Origin: Zychaea mexicana
Lineage: Eukaryota; Mucoromycota; Mucoromycetes; Mucorales; Lichtheimiaceae
Assembly: GCF_025766255.1 (NCBI RefSeq)
Contig: NW_026516667.1
Span: 1-64,000 of the forward strand
Direction: 5' to 3'
Length of the DNA: 64,000 bases
Numbering within the stretch: position 1 is the stretch's first letter; each line of letters opens with the position of its first letter. A program made the translations under genes and the position numbers. The notes below the pieces were generated by a model. That model was not told where the DNA came from, ran no database searches, and saw only the letters and a program-made list of their open reading frames with translations. This document shows, one piece after another, positions 43,696 to 55,000 of this stretch.

Positions 43696-45936
43696 TTATG
43701 AACTAATATATGACGTAAGGTTGATGGGATGATATAGGGGTAGTTCAGTTTTTTTTTGTTTTTTCGATGACAATGACGATGACGGTGATGATGATGATGA
43801 TGACGGTGACGGTGATGATGATTCAGGAACAAAGGTTGTTGGGAGCATCCAATCACTTACAGATCGCAGTGATTCTAGGTTGGTGTTACTTTTTACAAGT
43901 ATATTCCACGTTTGCTCCATTATATATAGTCCAGATAAGGCCATTTTAAAGAGTGGAACAATTCTTGTGATGTAGTCTTCAGCACAGCTTCGATCGTCGT
44001 ACTCTGGCAACATAACCTTGTGGGCAATCCATTACCAGCATTGATATTTTGCAGCCTGGAAGTTGCAAAAAGTTAGTATCAATAGACTAATATAAACACA
44101 GCCAAGTTTCACTGACCGTTGATGACGAAGCCGAGGATTTGAACTTGATGCAATGATTTTTGTGAATATGCCACTTGGCTCAACATATCATGCATGATTA
44201 ACAGCATTTTGGTCAAGCTGTCCTTCATCTCTTTGGTCTGATCTTCGTTCTTTCCAATCTCGACACACCCCACTTCTTTTCTGTTTGCGCTGTAAATCAC
44301 GTCAATTTTACGGCCAACCCGACAGTTCGTGGCTGGTTCGATGGCTGATATGGATCTTTTCTTGTTCAAAGCATCGGCATTAGCCTTGCTCGAGCCTTCA
44401 CTCCTGTTTTTACATTACATCGTAAGCGCACTTTATTTTGAAGTGTATAATAACCCTGTTTTTTGCGAATCTTTTCATTTACCCTTTTACTGTGATGCGA
44501 GTGCCTTTGACGATGGTTTTTATGAAACCCCACACTTCATACAATTGGTCGTATTCAAGCATGTTGTCTATGTCGAGTTTTCTATTGTCGTACAAGAAAA
44601 TTCTTGCAGACTTCTGTAATTCGACGACCAACCATGCTTTCAAAGGCTCCTTTATGGGATCATGACACAATTTGCGGCCGAATTCATATGCTTCAGACAG
44701 AGTTGTCTACAAATTAGTAGCGCAATGTTTAATTTATGCAATGATGCTTGTTACTGCGACTCATATTTTTTTCTTACCAGCTTTTCAATATCGCTCAAGA
44801 TATCAATTAATTCAGCATCCAATGCAGGGAATAGCTTAGAACCAAAATTTTCTAAAGCATCCAGATTTCCACCCGAGAAAACATCATCCCAATTGTTATC
44901 GCCGATGTCCAATGAGTATTGTTGAACCTTAAAAAAATTCGTAAGTTCTTAACTTACGAAGTGCTTCTTTTTATGGTTCTTTTTCAAAGAAGAAAAAGGT
45001 TCTGAATTCTCAACTGAAATTTTAATTTTGGGTATTACAGAATTCACAGATAATTGTTTTTCCATAAAAATTTTTTTAATTTTTTGTCTTAGCAAAAACT
45101 ATTATCCATAAAAATAATTATTTTTTTCAAAGAAATTAATTTAATTTCGAAATGATATATCTTTTTAAGAAATTAACTTTAAAGATTTTTATTTATTAAT
45201 GATGCTCAATATGAGTGACTGGGACGGACTAAAAAACATAAACATTCTAGGATGAGTGCTCTATATAACGCCTTTTTGATCTTATATAGACAAAAGGTCT
45301 GTTGATTTTAATACCTATTAATGGTAGTTGCACTGTTTCGCAAGTCGATGACAATCTGGTCTATGATCAGCGGTGCTTCATCAGACCGTTCCAGGCTCCA
45401 GAAATTCTTTTTCGACAACTGTCCTAACTCTCGCGAAATCCTTTCTTTGTCCAGAGTTGTCAGTTTTACTTTGAGGGACGTCGATCCGGGTGATTTAGTC
45501 GTTGGGTATGATGCTTTCGAGTATTCCCTGACTGCGATATTGTCTGCCTTGGGCCGAGCCAGCTCCACCATTTTCAGTGCTACGGCTGCCCAATCAGGCT
45601 TCTTGCGCCCTTTTGCCTTTACAAAAAAGCATTAACTTTTTGAAACTTGGTCACAATACTCAGTCTACAAGACGTATACTTACAACATCCACCTTTACCC
45701 ATTGCACAACCTTCCCATACAGGTTGGTCCAGGTTTTTTCGAGCGCGTCCCCCAAATACGAGTTCTGTGCAATAAATTCGACATTTTCGTCGATGAAGTG
45801 CTGGAAACTGGGTGTGCTTGTAGTTTTTAGATAGTTCTCGACAACTGCAGTATATCATTAGTGTCTCATACTCCAAGGCAATCTCCTTAGATTTGTGTCA
45901 CTCACATGCTTCTGTTTCCTTGGTAACGTTCGTCAT
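43696..45936 (-). pseudogene. G gene pseudogene with Ser-rich tail (unit 7)
   Basis: Exons 1-3, 5 and 6 are open. Exon 4 carries the insertion (44914-45206). Exon 7 has the 17-bp loss. The Ser-rich, SKKQKK-containing end stops at 43696. No exon-5 deletion. Confidence 0.82.
44914..45206. repeat. Hairpin-rich insertion, unit 7 copy
   Basis: Same position, about two bases shorter, with flanking CAAT repeat. Confidence 0.75.
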
Positions 45937-46142
45937 GGTAATAGTTCTTGCACAGAGAATGGGTTTAACACGAAATAGTTATTTACATATCCTCCTTTAG
46001 AAGGAAAGAAAACAAACATACTTCTTTCCTTCTAGATAGGATCTTATTCAGACATACCTTTTCGAGGTGGATTCTATAAGTATCATTATTTAATGAGAAA
46101 CTAAATGTCTTTATTTTTTAAAAAAATAGTGTTATTTAATTG

Positions 46143-46825
46143 ATGCTATCTAATTTTATTAAGTTATTAAAAAAAATGTTTACAAAAATGTCTTTTAAAA
46201 TTTTAGCGATCGCCCTATTCCCCCTTTGTATCCTGCGATTAACTTTAAACTTAGTTTGGGTTATTTCTAGTTATTGGTTTAAAATACTTATTTATAGATG
46301 TAATAGAATATTACAAACTTATTATTCTTTATTACAGAATAATATTCTATCCATTATTAAGTTTATTAAACATAAGTATTACTATTCTACAGATAAAAAT
46401 CATTTTAGATTTGCATCTGTATTTTTAATTCCTAATATTCTAGTTGATTCTATTCATCTTTATTTTATAGAATTTATCCACTTCTTAAATGATAATCTTT
46501 CTAACATTTTTACAGGCTCTTTAGGTTTAGTATTACTAGGTTTATTAATTTATATAAGTTCTGCCCCTAATTCATCTAATACAAATCCTTCATCAAAAAA
46601 TACTTTTAATGTTAATTTTGGAGATGAGGTGCAGGGTCAAATAATCATCCATCAAATAGTAATTCTAATAATGATAAACTAATTACTTCTCCTGGAGTTG
46701 CTGCGGGAATTATTTCTGGAACAACAATAACTGCTGCAGTTATAATTGCAAAAACAAATCCTAGAAATGGATTGTTTTTAGGTGTTGTTGGTACTATTGC
46801 TGATTTTGCTACTTATAGATTAGGT
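46143..46825 (+). pseudogene. ORF A pseudogene (unit 8)
   Basis: CAG at the variable stop position and the GATGAGG one-base loss. Joined directly to the G last exon at about 46826. Confidence 0.75.
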
Positions 46826-48645
46826 GAAATGAGGTTGTTGGGAGCATCCAATCACTTACAGATCGCAGCGATTCTAGGTTGGTGTTACTTTTTACAAGTA
46901 TATTCCACGTTTGCTCCATTATATATAGTCCAGATAAGGCCATTTTAAAGAGTGGAACAATTTTTGTGATGTAGTCTTCAGCGCAGCTTGGATATTCAGT
47001 GCTTTCGATCGTCGTACTCTGGCAACATAACCTTGTGGGCAATCCATTACCAGCATTGATATTTTGCAGCCTGGAAGTTGCAAAAAGTTAGTATCAATAG
47101 ACTAATATAAACACAGCCAAGTTTCACTGACCGTTGATGACGAAGCCGAGGATTTGAACTTGATGCAATGATTTTTGTGAATATGCCACTTGGCTCAACA
47201 TATCATGCATGATTAACGGCATTTTGGTCAAGCTGTCCTTCATCTCTTTGGTCTGATCTTCGTTCTTTCCAATCTCGACACACCCCACTTCTTTTCTGTT
47301 TGCGCTGTAAATCACGTCAATTTCACGGCCAACCCGACGGTTCGTGGCTGGTTCGATGGCTGATATGGATCTTTTCCTGTTCAAAGCATCGGTATTAGCC
47401 TTGCTCAAGCCTTCACTCCTGTTTTTACATTACATCGTAAGCGCACTTTATTTTGAAGTATATAATAACCCTGTTTTCTGCGAATCTTTTGATTTACCCT
47501 TTTGCTGTGATGCGAGTGCCTTTGACGATGGTTTTTATGAAACCCCACACTTCATACAATTGGTCGTAATCAAGCATGTTGTCCATGTCGAGTTTTCTAT
47601 TGTCGTACAAGAAAATTCTTGCAATTCGACGACCAACCATGCTTTCAAAGGCTCCTTTACGGGATCATGACACAATTTGCGGCCGAATTCATATGCTTCA
47701 GACGGAGTTGTCTACAAATTAGTAGCGCAATGTTTAATTTATGCAATGATGCTCGTTACTGCGACTCTTATTTTTTTCTTACCAGCTTTTCAATATCGCT
47801 TAAGATATCAATCAATTCAGCATCCAACGCGGGGAATAGCTTAGAACCAAAATTTTCTAAAGCATCCAGATCTCCACCCGAGAAAACATCATCCCAATTG
47901 TTATCGCCGATGTCCAATATGAGTGACTGGGACGGACTAAAAAACATAAACATTCTGTGATGAGTGCTCTATATAACGTCTTTTTGATCTTATACAGACA
48001 AAAGGTCCGTTGATTTTAACACCTACTGATAGTAGTTGCACTGTTTCGCAAAGTCGATGACAATCTGGTCTATGATCAGCGGCGCTTCATCAGACCGTTC
48101 CAGGCTCCAGAAATTCTTTTTCGACAACTGTCCTAACTCTCGCGAAATCCTTTCTTTGTCCAGAGTTGTCCGTTTTACTTTGAGGGACGTCGATTCGGGT
48201 GATTTAGTCGTTGGGTATGATGCTTTCGAGCATTCCCCGACTGCGATATCGCCTGCCTTGGGCCGAGCCAGCTCCACCATCTTCAGTGCTACGGCTGCCC
48301 AATCAGGCTTCTTGCGCCCTTTTGCCTTTACAAAAAAGCATTAACTTTTTGAAACTTGGTCACAATACTCGGTCTGCAAGACGTATACTTACAACATCCA
48401 CCTTTACCCGTTGCGCAACCTTCCCATACAGGGTGGTCCAGGTTTTTTCGAGCGCGTCCCCCAAATACGAGTTCTGTGCAATAAATTCGACATTTTCGTC
48501 GATGAAGCGCTGGAAACTGGGTGTGCTTGCGGTTTTTAGATAGTTCTCGACAACTGCAGTATATCATTAGTGTCTCATACTCAAAGGCAATTTCCTTAGA
48601 TTCGTGTCACTCACATGCTTCTGTTTCCTTGGTAACGTTCGTCAT
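46826..48645 (-). pseudogene. G gene pseudogene, last array copy (unit 8)
   Basis: No exon-4 insertion. It has the 10-bp exon-5 loss (near 47622), a one-base loss in exon 7 (GATATTCAGTG near 46996), and the exon-3 one-base gain (CGCAAAGTCG near 48048) seen in unit 5. Exon 7 has intact CGA codons. It carries more private substitutions than the other copies at its 5' end and abuts non-array DNA at 48668. Confidence 0.82.
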
Positions 48646-48668
48646 GGTAACAGTTTTTGCACAGAGAA

Positions 48669-49164
48669 CCCCAACGCGCAGCAGTACGTTGGAGGGTGAA
48701 AGTTCATACAGTGCCGCATGGTGAGCATTCAAAGTGAGCCCCCAACATTTCTCCTCATACCTTTGATATCACGATGTAAATTTTTGTTCTATCCAATTCA
48801 AACTTACAAGATAATGAGCGTTTCTCTGACCTTCTCCTTTCGTCTTATACAATGATGATTATAAAGTTTTCCAAACACACACATACACAGAACAAAACTT
48901 ACATGATGGAGATGGGCAGTGCATGCAAGCGCCTCGGATGGATTTTCCAGTAGACCAGCCAGATCGTGAACCATGTAGGGACACACCATACATATACAGC
49001 GCTGTTCCTTTTTTTACTGGATCTCCACGCTCCACAGCTAAACCAGTCGACGGTACGTATTATTGTGATGTAGTACTTTAAAGTGTTACTATTAGTACCA
49101 GTGCACAATCTCCAGTGTACCCCTTCCCGAGCTTTTATCCATCACAATAGACAGAAGAACAGAT
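48669..49164. other. Right flank of the array, no gene seen
   Basis: Ordinary-composition DNA with scattered short ORFs only. Starts abruptly after the shared G leader, so it may be the original upstream flank of the ancestral G gene. Confidence 0.6.
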
Positions 49165-49515
49165 TTAGCAAGAATATCCAAGTTGCACTGAGGACTATAT
49201 GAAAAAAATAGTTCCACTCTCTAAAATGGCGTTATCTGGACTGGCGATTATGGAGCAAAAGTGGGATGTACTTGTCAAAAGTAAGACTGACCTGGAATTG
49301 CTGCGATCTGCAAACGATTGGATGCTCCCAACGACTTTTGTCACCGAATTGTCTTCACCGTCATCATCATCGAAAAAACAAAAAAAAAATCATCTCATCA
49401 ACCTTGTATCACATGTACAGTTCATATCCACCTCGTCTCTTTATCCTATATCTCGAAAAAAGTCATCATCTTAAAGCACCTCATTCCACAGCATAAAAAC
49501 ATCGCTCGATGGCAC
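49165..49515 (+). pseudogene. Diverged G C-terminal remnant, opposite orientation
   Basis: On the + strand the sequence reads KMALSGLAIMEQKWDVLVKS and NDWMLPTTFV, then a Ser run and SSKKQKK, matching the last exon of the array G genes but at clearly lower identity. The matching 3' flank (CCTCATTCCACAGCATAAAA, then CATCGCTCGATG) follows. Upstream exons are not recognisable and TGA occurs before the open part. It is oriented opposite to all array copies and lies about 500 bp beyond the array edge. Confidence 0.78.
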
Positions 49516-50111
49516 AAACGTCAGAAGATTTCTTCTTTTCAGTCGTTGTTCATACTAAGAGGCCCTTTCTTATATATACTTATATGTAACACGATTCAGA
49601 GAAAGCAATATCCTTCGTGATACAAATGATACTAAATCATCATCCGAAAGTATTTGACGAAGCAGTCGAAAGTATTCTGAATTGGACGAGCGACGTGAAT
49701 ATATAACACCGACTGCCAACCATCATTGTAACAATTTTAACTTACGTATGAGTTATCCGTTGCAAGAACATCGCCATGCTGGAGCGATGGTATATTAAGC
49801 TTAACAGCTTAGGGTGGAATGGAAAAATATATGGATGACATACTGTATCTGGTGCTGCCACATAGTATCTTACTAGAAACTATAAGACATTTACCATATT
49901 CGCAAAGGAATTTTTGAAGCGTTAAAAGCCTACATATTTCTTGGATTATATGCCACAAGTTATAAACTACTACTACTGCTCGATCCATTTCATATGCTTT
50001 GAACTATTTTATTCACATGTATTCTTCTTTCCCGTGTTGTGTTTAGTTGAAGGAACAGAGAGGATGATGTTGGGTACAAGATAGACAATCTTTATATAAG
50101 TAGCATAACGA
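49516..50111. other. Intergenic region, no gene seen
   Basis: After the reversed G remnant there are no supported ORFs, repeats or hairpins. Includes the 3' flank of the - strand gene at 50112. Confidence 0.6.
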
Positions 50112-50975
50112 TTATCGCAAGAGTGAGAGAGTGACATCGCCCCGTAGCTTGGCCTTGAGTTCAATCTCTGCATCCAGATTTAAATCCAAACGTAGCTTCA
50201 AGGGGTTTTCGTCCTTATCCTTATTATTTGCGTCTTTTGCCACGTCAGTCGCTGTATCGAGCAGTTGACCAGCGGTATCACCGACTGTATCCACCATGTC
50301 ATCTGCAGTGTTATTGACATGCCGCAATGGTGCAGGATGCGTTACTGCTTTTGCTGAATCATTTGGGCGTGCCGGCTGTGCCGTATGTACTGGTGCCGGC
50401 ACTGTGGGTGCCGCTTCTCCTTCTGATAGTTCTTTTCGCTGGGCCCTCCTATTTTGCCTGTTCCGATCACGTCTATGTCTCCTCGTCCGACTACCTCGCG
50501 AGGAAAGCGCATCAGAGAGCACATCTGAAAGTGGATGTGTTTCTATATCATCGTCGTTAACACTCTGTCTTCTTCTTTCGTGGTCGGTTTCTTCAACATC
50601 GTCGTCTGCCGATGTATAGGGTTGCTCTTCTTGTTGTTGTTGGCGAGTGTTGCCTTTCGCATCTAATTGCTCGTTGCCGCTTCGTGGTGGTGATGATTCT
50701 TTATTTCTTGATCTGTTGTTACGTGCAGGTGGTCTGCTTCGTTCACGCGTTGTGGCCGTCTCATCGGGACGTGACGACTTCTTTCCTGACCACATGTCGG
50801 TGTTGCCACTGTCGTTTTTTGATGTTATCCAACTTCTTGTTATCTTTGTAGTGATGACAAACGGTTTTGATTCAAAGTTGCGCGGTAACCAACAAAAAGA
50901 AGTAGAAGAAGGGAACAAAAAGCTTACTAGCCGAGAGGAAATTGGCAATAAAACATAATAAATGGCAACAAACAT
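50112..50975 (-). CDS. Hypothetical Ser/Arg-rich protein with conserved fungal C-terminal motif
   Basis: The frame is open from ATG 50975, but the better start may be ATG 50795 (MWSGKK, 227 residues). The extra 60 codons lie in pyrimidine-rich promoter-like DNA and encode a hydrophobic leader atypical of the rest. The middle is low complexity: Arg/Ser/Asp-rich with basic RR clusters (SRGSRTRRHRRDRNRQNRR), probably disordered. The end carries a compact motif, NPLKLRLDLNLDAEIELKAK followed by LRGDVTLSLL, of a type I recall from many fungal proteins of unknown function. An amphipathic AdenylateK-like stretch DTVGDTAGQLLDTATDVAKD precedes it. Divergently arranged with the complex I gene. Function unknown. 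Confidence 0.7.
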   Translation of the reverse strand: MFVAIYYVLLPISSRLVSFLFPSSTSFCWLPRNFESKPFVITTKITRSWITSKNDSGNTDMWSGKKSSRPDETATTRERSRPPARNNRSRNKESSPPRSGNEQLDAKGNTRQQQQEEQPYTSADDDVEETDHERRRQSVNDDDIETHPLSDVLSDALSSRGSRTRRHRRDRNRQNRRAQRKELSEGEAAPTVPAPVHTAQPARPNDSAKAVTHPAPLRHVNNTADDMVDTVGDTAGQLLDTATDVAKDANNKDKDENPLKLRLDLNLDAEIELKAKLRGDVTLSLLR

Positions 50976-51166
50976 TCGTATGTTTCGGAATATTCTGACA
51001 GGAACTGCAGCCGTTGCACAGATTATACTAGAATATGTTTTACGCAGGATACCAGGATAGAGAGAGTAGATAAATTCATACCCAGACTACGTCACACTCA
51101 TCATCGCTTTTTGCTGGGCTTCGTCAAACACACATACACAGACACAGACAAGTCCTCAATTTGACA
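50976..51166. promoter_or_regulatory. Probable divergent promoter region
   Basis: About 190 bp separates the start of the - strand hypothetical gene from the + strand complex I gene. CACACA-rich leader before ATG 51167. No defined motif beyond that. Confidence 0.5.
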
Positions 51167-51888
51167 ATGTTGCGATTAATAGCCACGCGCCGTACCACTT
51201 TGGCTGCTTTGAAGAACAAAGGTGTTTGCCGTTACAGCACCAGCCTTCAGCCCACCGCCAAAGAAGTCGCTCCCAGTGTCGCTCAGTCTCCTAACCGTGC
51301 TACTACATGGAGCCGCGATCAACGTCCTAAGAACGAGGCCATGGTTGGCCCCCGTTTCGAACAAATGGATTTAGAAGCTCAGGTATATAAACTTACGTTT
51401 TCCGCTCATTCTGATCTTTAAGTCTCAATAGTTTTTTAACAAAGATTACTTCTTATTAACATAACGACATGTTTGTAACGAAATTTTATACGTTAACAGC
51501 CCAACGGTATGGCCGCCATTGAATTGATTGCCGAGGAACCCGTTCACTTTGTCAACAAGCGTATCGCTTCCTGCGATGGAGGTATATAAGAAGAGAAATG
51601 AAGCTGCGCATTGAGAATTAATATGTTTGGAAGAAAGGGAGAGAGAAGGATATTGAACATATCAAATTATTCCTGTATGCAATACATAGGCGGCGGTGCT
51701 CTTGGTCATCCTAAGGTGTACATCAACTTGGATAAGCCTGGCGCTCACGCATGTGGTTACTGTAAGTCTGGAAGAAAAGAAGAGGCTGGAGCGCTATATA
51801 TGTATATAATGTAAGGAACGATCTCTAACATGTATGAATTCATTACCTAGGCGGTATCCGTTTCCAAATGGAAGATCATCATCACTAG
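51167..51888 (+). CDS. NDUFS6: NADH:ubiquinone oxidoreductase zinc-binding subunit (NDUFS6 type)
   Basis: Four exons, 51167-51382, 51500-51581, 51690-51761 and 51851-51888, join in phase to 135 residues. The N-terminus ([15 protein letters not shown], Arg-rich, no acid) is a mitochondrial targeting sequence. The C-terminal half is the zf-CHCC domain: [18 protein letters not shown] followed by ACGYCGIRF, with Cys, His, Cys, Cys as zinc ligands. The protein is an accessory subunit of the peripheral arm of complex I, needed for assembly in the mitochondrial matrix. It ends in a short His run (EDHHH). The match in length and domain is strong. It converges on the MMS1_N/CPSF_A gene, with 194 bp between stop codons. 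Confidence 0.93.
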
Positions 51889-51967
51889 AAAAGATTTGTC
51901 AACTATAATTGCATCGGCAAAGAAGCTTACAACCTCGACAACAACAACATCAATCAAACTAAAAGAC

Positions 51968-51987
51968 AATAAATCTCGAAGAATAAA
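51968..51987 (+). terminator. Polyadenylation signals
   Basis: AATAAA at 51968-51973 and again at 51982-51987, 80-100 bp after the NDUFS6 stop. Confidence 0.6.
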
Positions 51988-52082
51988 TTTCTTTCTTGTT
52001 GCTACATATACACCCATCAGAAAAGGAAATTAAGGAATTTCTCGTCGCCTTTTTATTTGTAATTATCGTCATATTATCACTA

Positions 52083-55000
52083 TCAACAGTATCTTTCCAT
52101 TGCGCGTAACAACCGATCCATCATCCATGCTATTTCGCCTGAATATGTATACAACAACTCGACATCGTCTTCATCATCATCATTGATGTCATCGTCACCA
52201 TGTCCACCGTTTCCTTCGCTGCCATTCTCATCTGTTACAGTTGTTGCTGCTGATACAGCCATCCTCTTTCGCCATAAATTCTGTCGTAAACTGGCACCAT
52301 GCTCGTCCGAGGATGTAGGCGTCGCATCCAAAAATGCGCGTATGAGATTCAGAAACAAAACTTGTTGCTTTTGGCTATCGTCCTTGCTTAAATTGAGCTG
52401 TATCACTTCCTGTTGTTGTTCAGGTGCAAGTCGAAGATAAAGCGTCAGAAGATCCCCATGGATGACAGTATGCTGTTGTTGTTTTTGAGCACTCAGGCCG
52501 CGGAACCAGTAAAAGTTTTTCGACGATCCAAGAATGATAAACATCGATGAAGCATAGTGGACAAGTCGATCTTGCAATGCTGAAAATATGTCGAATAAGG
52601 CTGGACTGATTCGGTGTACTGTCACCAAACCGCCGGCTACCGTGCTTCCCAAAATGGGTTCGATAGCAGAGACAGCAGCAGCAGTGGAAGTGGTATTGTT
52701 ATTATTCGACATTTGTTCCTCTGCCTCCATCTCTTGTTCTTGGATCCATGGTAATACGTGCGCTACGATGTTCTTGCTGTGATTTGGTGCGCCGAGAAGA
52801 TTACGCGGGAGTAAGGATCCTAACGTGGGTCGGATAATGATGTCTGGATAGTGGAAGGAGAATACGGACAGTAACCGCTGTTCAAAAGAGCGATCATCTA
52901 AGAATTATCGATTTATAGCGTATTGATGTTACCAATTGGGTTCTTTTCTTCACTTTTAAAAAGGTAATGGTAGAGAAAAATCGAGAAACCAACCAGGATC
53001 ATCACGCAAAGCAGTGAGTCCACCAGACTGATGTGCCCCCACCGCGATTTGGTTATTGAGAAGAACGGAATGATGTAAAGTTCGGGCCGTTGTATCGCTT
53101 GAAGTTGCAAAATGGAGCAGCAGAAAAGATTACATATAAGAGAAAAGGAGGAAATTGTAAATGAGTACACATACCTTTTTAAGAAAGCAAGTTTTCGGTG
53201 CTCCTCGTTATAGGTATAAAAGGATATCGAGTCGTTCTGACAGGTAACGCAGATTGTATCACCATCAACATGAATCGAGGTAATCAAGAACCGAAGTGCT
53301 TTCCGAGTTATTTCAACAAGTCTTTTGTATGTGCAGGCGAATATATTAGTTCGATCAGCAAACAGATGTGTCGGCTATTCTCCCTCCCAGAGTCCCACTT
53401 CCAAGCAAATCTTGCGAGTGTACAGATATTACTTACTTTCCCTGTCGAGGATCCAATTGATATAAGTGAAGCACTGGTCCAGCTGAGAACAATAGTCTAT
53501 ATAAATGTTTAAGCCCATTGTTATTTTGTATCCCTTACAACTACCACACTACTTATGTCGCTTCTAGTTTGCTTGTTATCATGCAGAAATCTTTTAATTT
53601 CTTACCCTGCTGGATGTGGACATATTGCAAAAATGCCTCCCGGAAAATGTTCTTGATTCCATACTGCACGCAAGGTATAACAATTGAAGCCATCAGTGGG
53701 ACTAGTCAAGTCAGGAGAAGGTGTGTTTTCAGTGGAAGAAGCACTACGATCTGTCGATTTTAAGCGATACAGCATTAAGACGCCGCGTTCTGTTCCTATT
53801 TTCCGTATCCTTGATCGCGTGCTGACATTCTTTTGCCCGATGCCGAGGCACAAATATCGATAAGTACGTTCACGATGGGCAACCGTCCATTCTGTATACA
53901 GCATATAGATTGTGATTTAATCTTAGCAGGCTCTCTTTTATCGACTCGAAAATTATTACAAGAGTTGTGTACTGTACCGGTCATGCACAGGATCTCGTCA
54001 CTAAATCCAAAATCCTTGGAAGAAAGTAGAATCTTATCCTTTGCCTGGGTTCCAGTACTAAAATATCGATATGAGCAGATTAGTATAATAGAATAAAACT
54101 ATCAGAAGGTCGCTGTTCGTCCACTGACCTTGATAGATCAATAAGTCGCATGGAGCTCTTCACTGCCGAATGTTTCAAGGATGTGGTCACTACGAAGGCG
54201 CAATTTGAAGGCTTGTCGTAAAGTATCTTGTTTGGCGTCTATAAAAACCAGTTAGTCACTTTCTGATTACTAAAGATCTTTCAAGTAATGCTATATAAAT
54301 ATACATGTATTACACGGCCCGTGATTAGTAGAAACAACATATACCTCTCCAATGGGTATTCTCCGCGTGCCTATGGAACATTTGGGTGCCAGGTGAAGTA
54401 TGTGAAAATACCCATCGGCAACAGCACCCACGATATTGTCGTCATTCTTTTGCTCCTTGTCTACGACAGCCGTAGCCAATGAAACCATCGCATCAACAGT
54501 AGAGAAAAGGTTGGGTAATAGCACTGGCTCGACCTCCAACAGCTGGGGACATAAACTATTGTATTTGATCCGCCACAAGCGGTCTGATAATGCTAGAACA
54601 GAGTCATTTGCTTTGTTGTTGTTGTTGTTGCCAGTATCAAAATTCACAGCCAAGGCGCCAATGCTCAAAACAGCAGGTGACGACGCATCTGAAAGTAATA
54701 GTTGACTGCCGGGTTCCACTCGAAAGATTAATACAGTGCCTTGCCGTAATCCAAGCAGGAGGAAACAGTGCATCGCATTATCATCGCCATCGTTATGGTG
54801 ATTGCTACCTGTGTTTGACAAATATTCGTTCTCATCTTTTCCATAGAGTAAAGTCGCGGACTGTGGAACAACGCATGCCTCTTGACCCGCCAAGCAAGCC
54901 AGCTCCTTTTCACATAACAGCTGCACTCCTTCAGTCTCTTGTAGACTGTAGATAAGCAATGATGGTTCGTAAGTACCCACAATCACGATCGGATGTCGCC

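Larger units (their letters stand above)
40043..45959. repeat. Array unit 7 (mosaic, TA-target element inside P)
   Basis: Same mosaic order as unit 4, including the inverted G 5' piece (about 42169-42264). A 1054-bp non-autonomous element splits the membrane ORF. Confidence 0.88.
1..48668. repeat. Tandem array of chimeric P+G units
   Basis: The same two-part unit recurs eight times head to tail. Segment P (+ strand, AT-rich) carries plasmid-type RNA polymerase and membrane ORFs. Segment G (- strand genes, balanced composition) carries a spliced fungal gene. Landmarks such as the P-to-G joint (ATAAAAAATTGCCCATC) at 1370, 7147, 20059, 29391, 33645 and 43434, and the G start codon at 3860, 9637, 17698, 22561, 31620, 40019, 45936 and 48645, define the register. 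The right edge at 48668 is abrupt, after CACAGAGAA in the G leader. The left edge lies outside the window. All units are degenerate and several hold transposons. Confidence 0.92.
45960..48668. repeat. Array unit 8 (short P, last unit)
   Basis: Short P joined to G at about 46826, as in unit 3. G has no exon-4 insertion. After the G leader at 48668 the sequence changes to non-array DNA. Confidence 0.9.

Noticed and set aside
1..48668. CRISPR array or telomeric repeats
   Set aside because: Repeat units are kilobases long with genes inside. No short regularly spaced direct repeats and no TTAGGG-type runs were seen.
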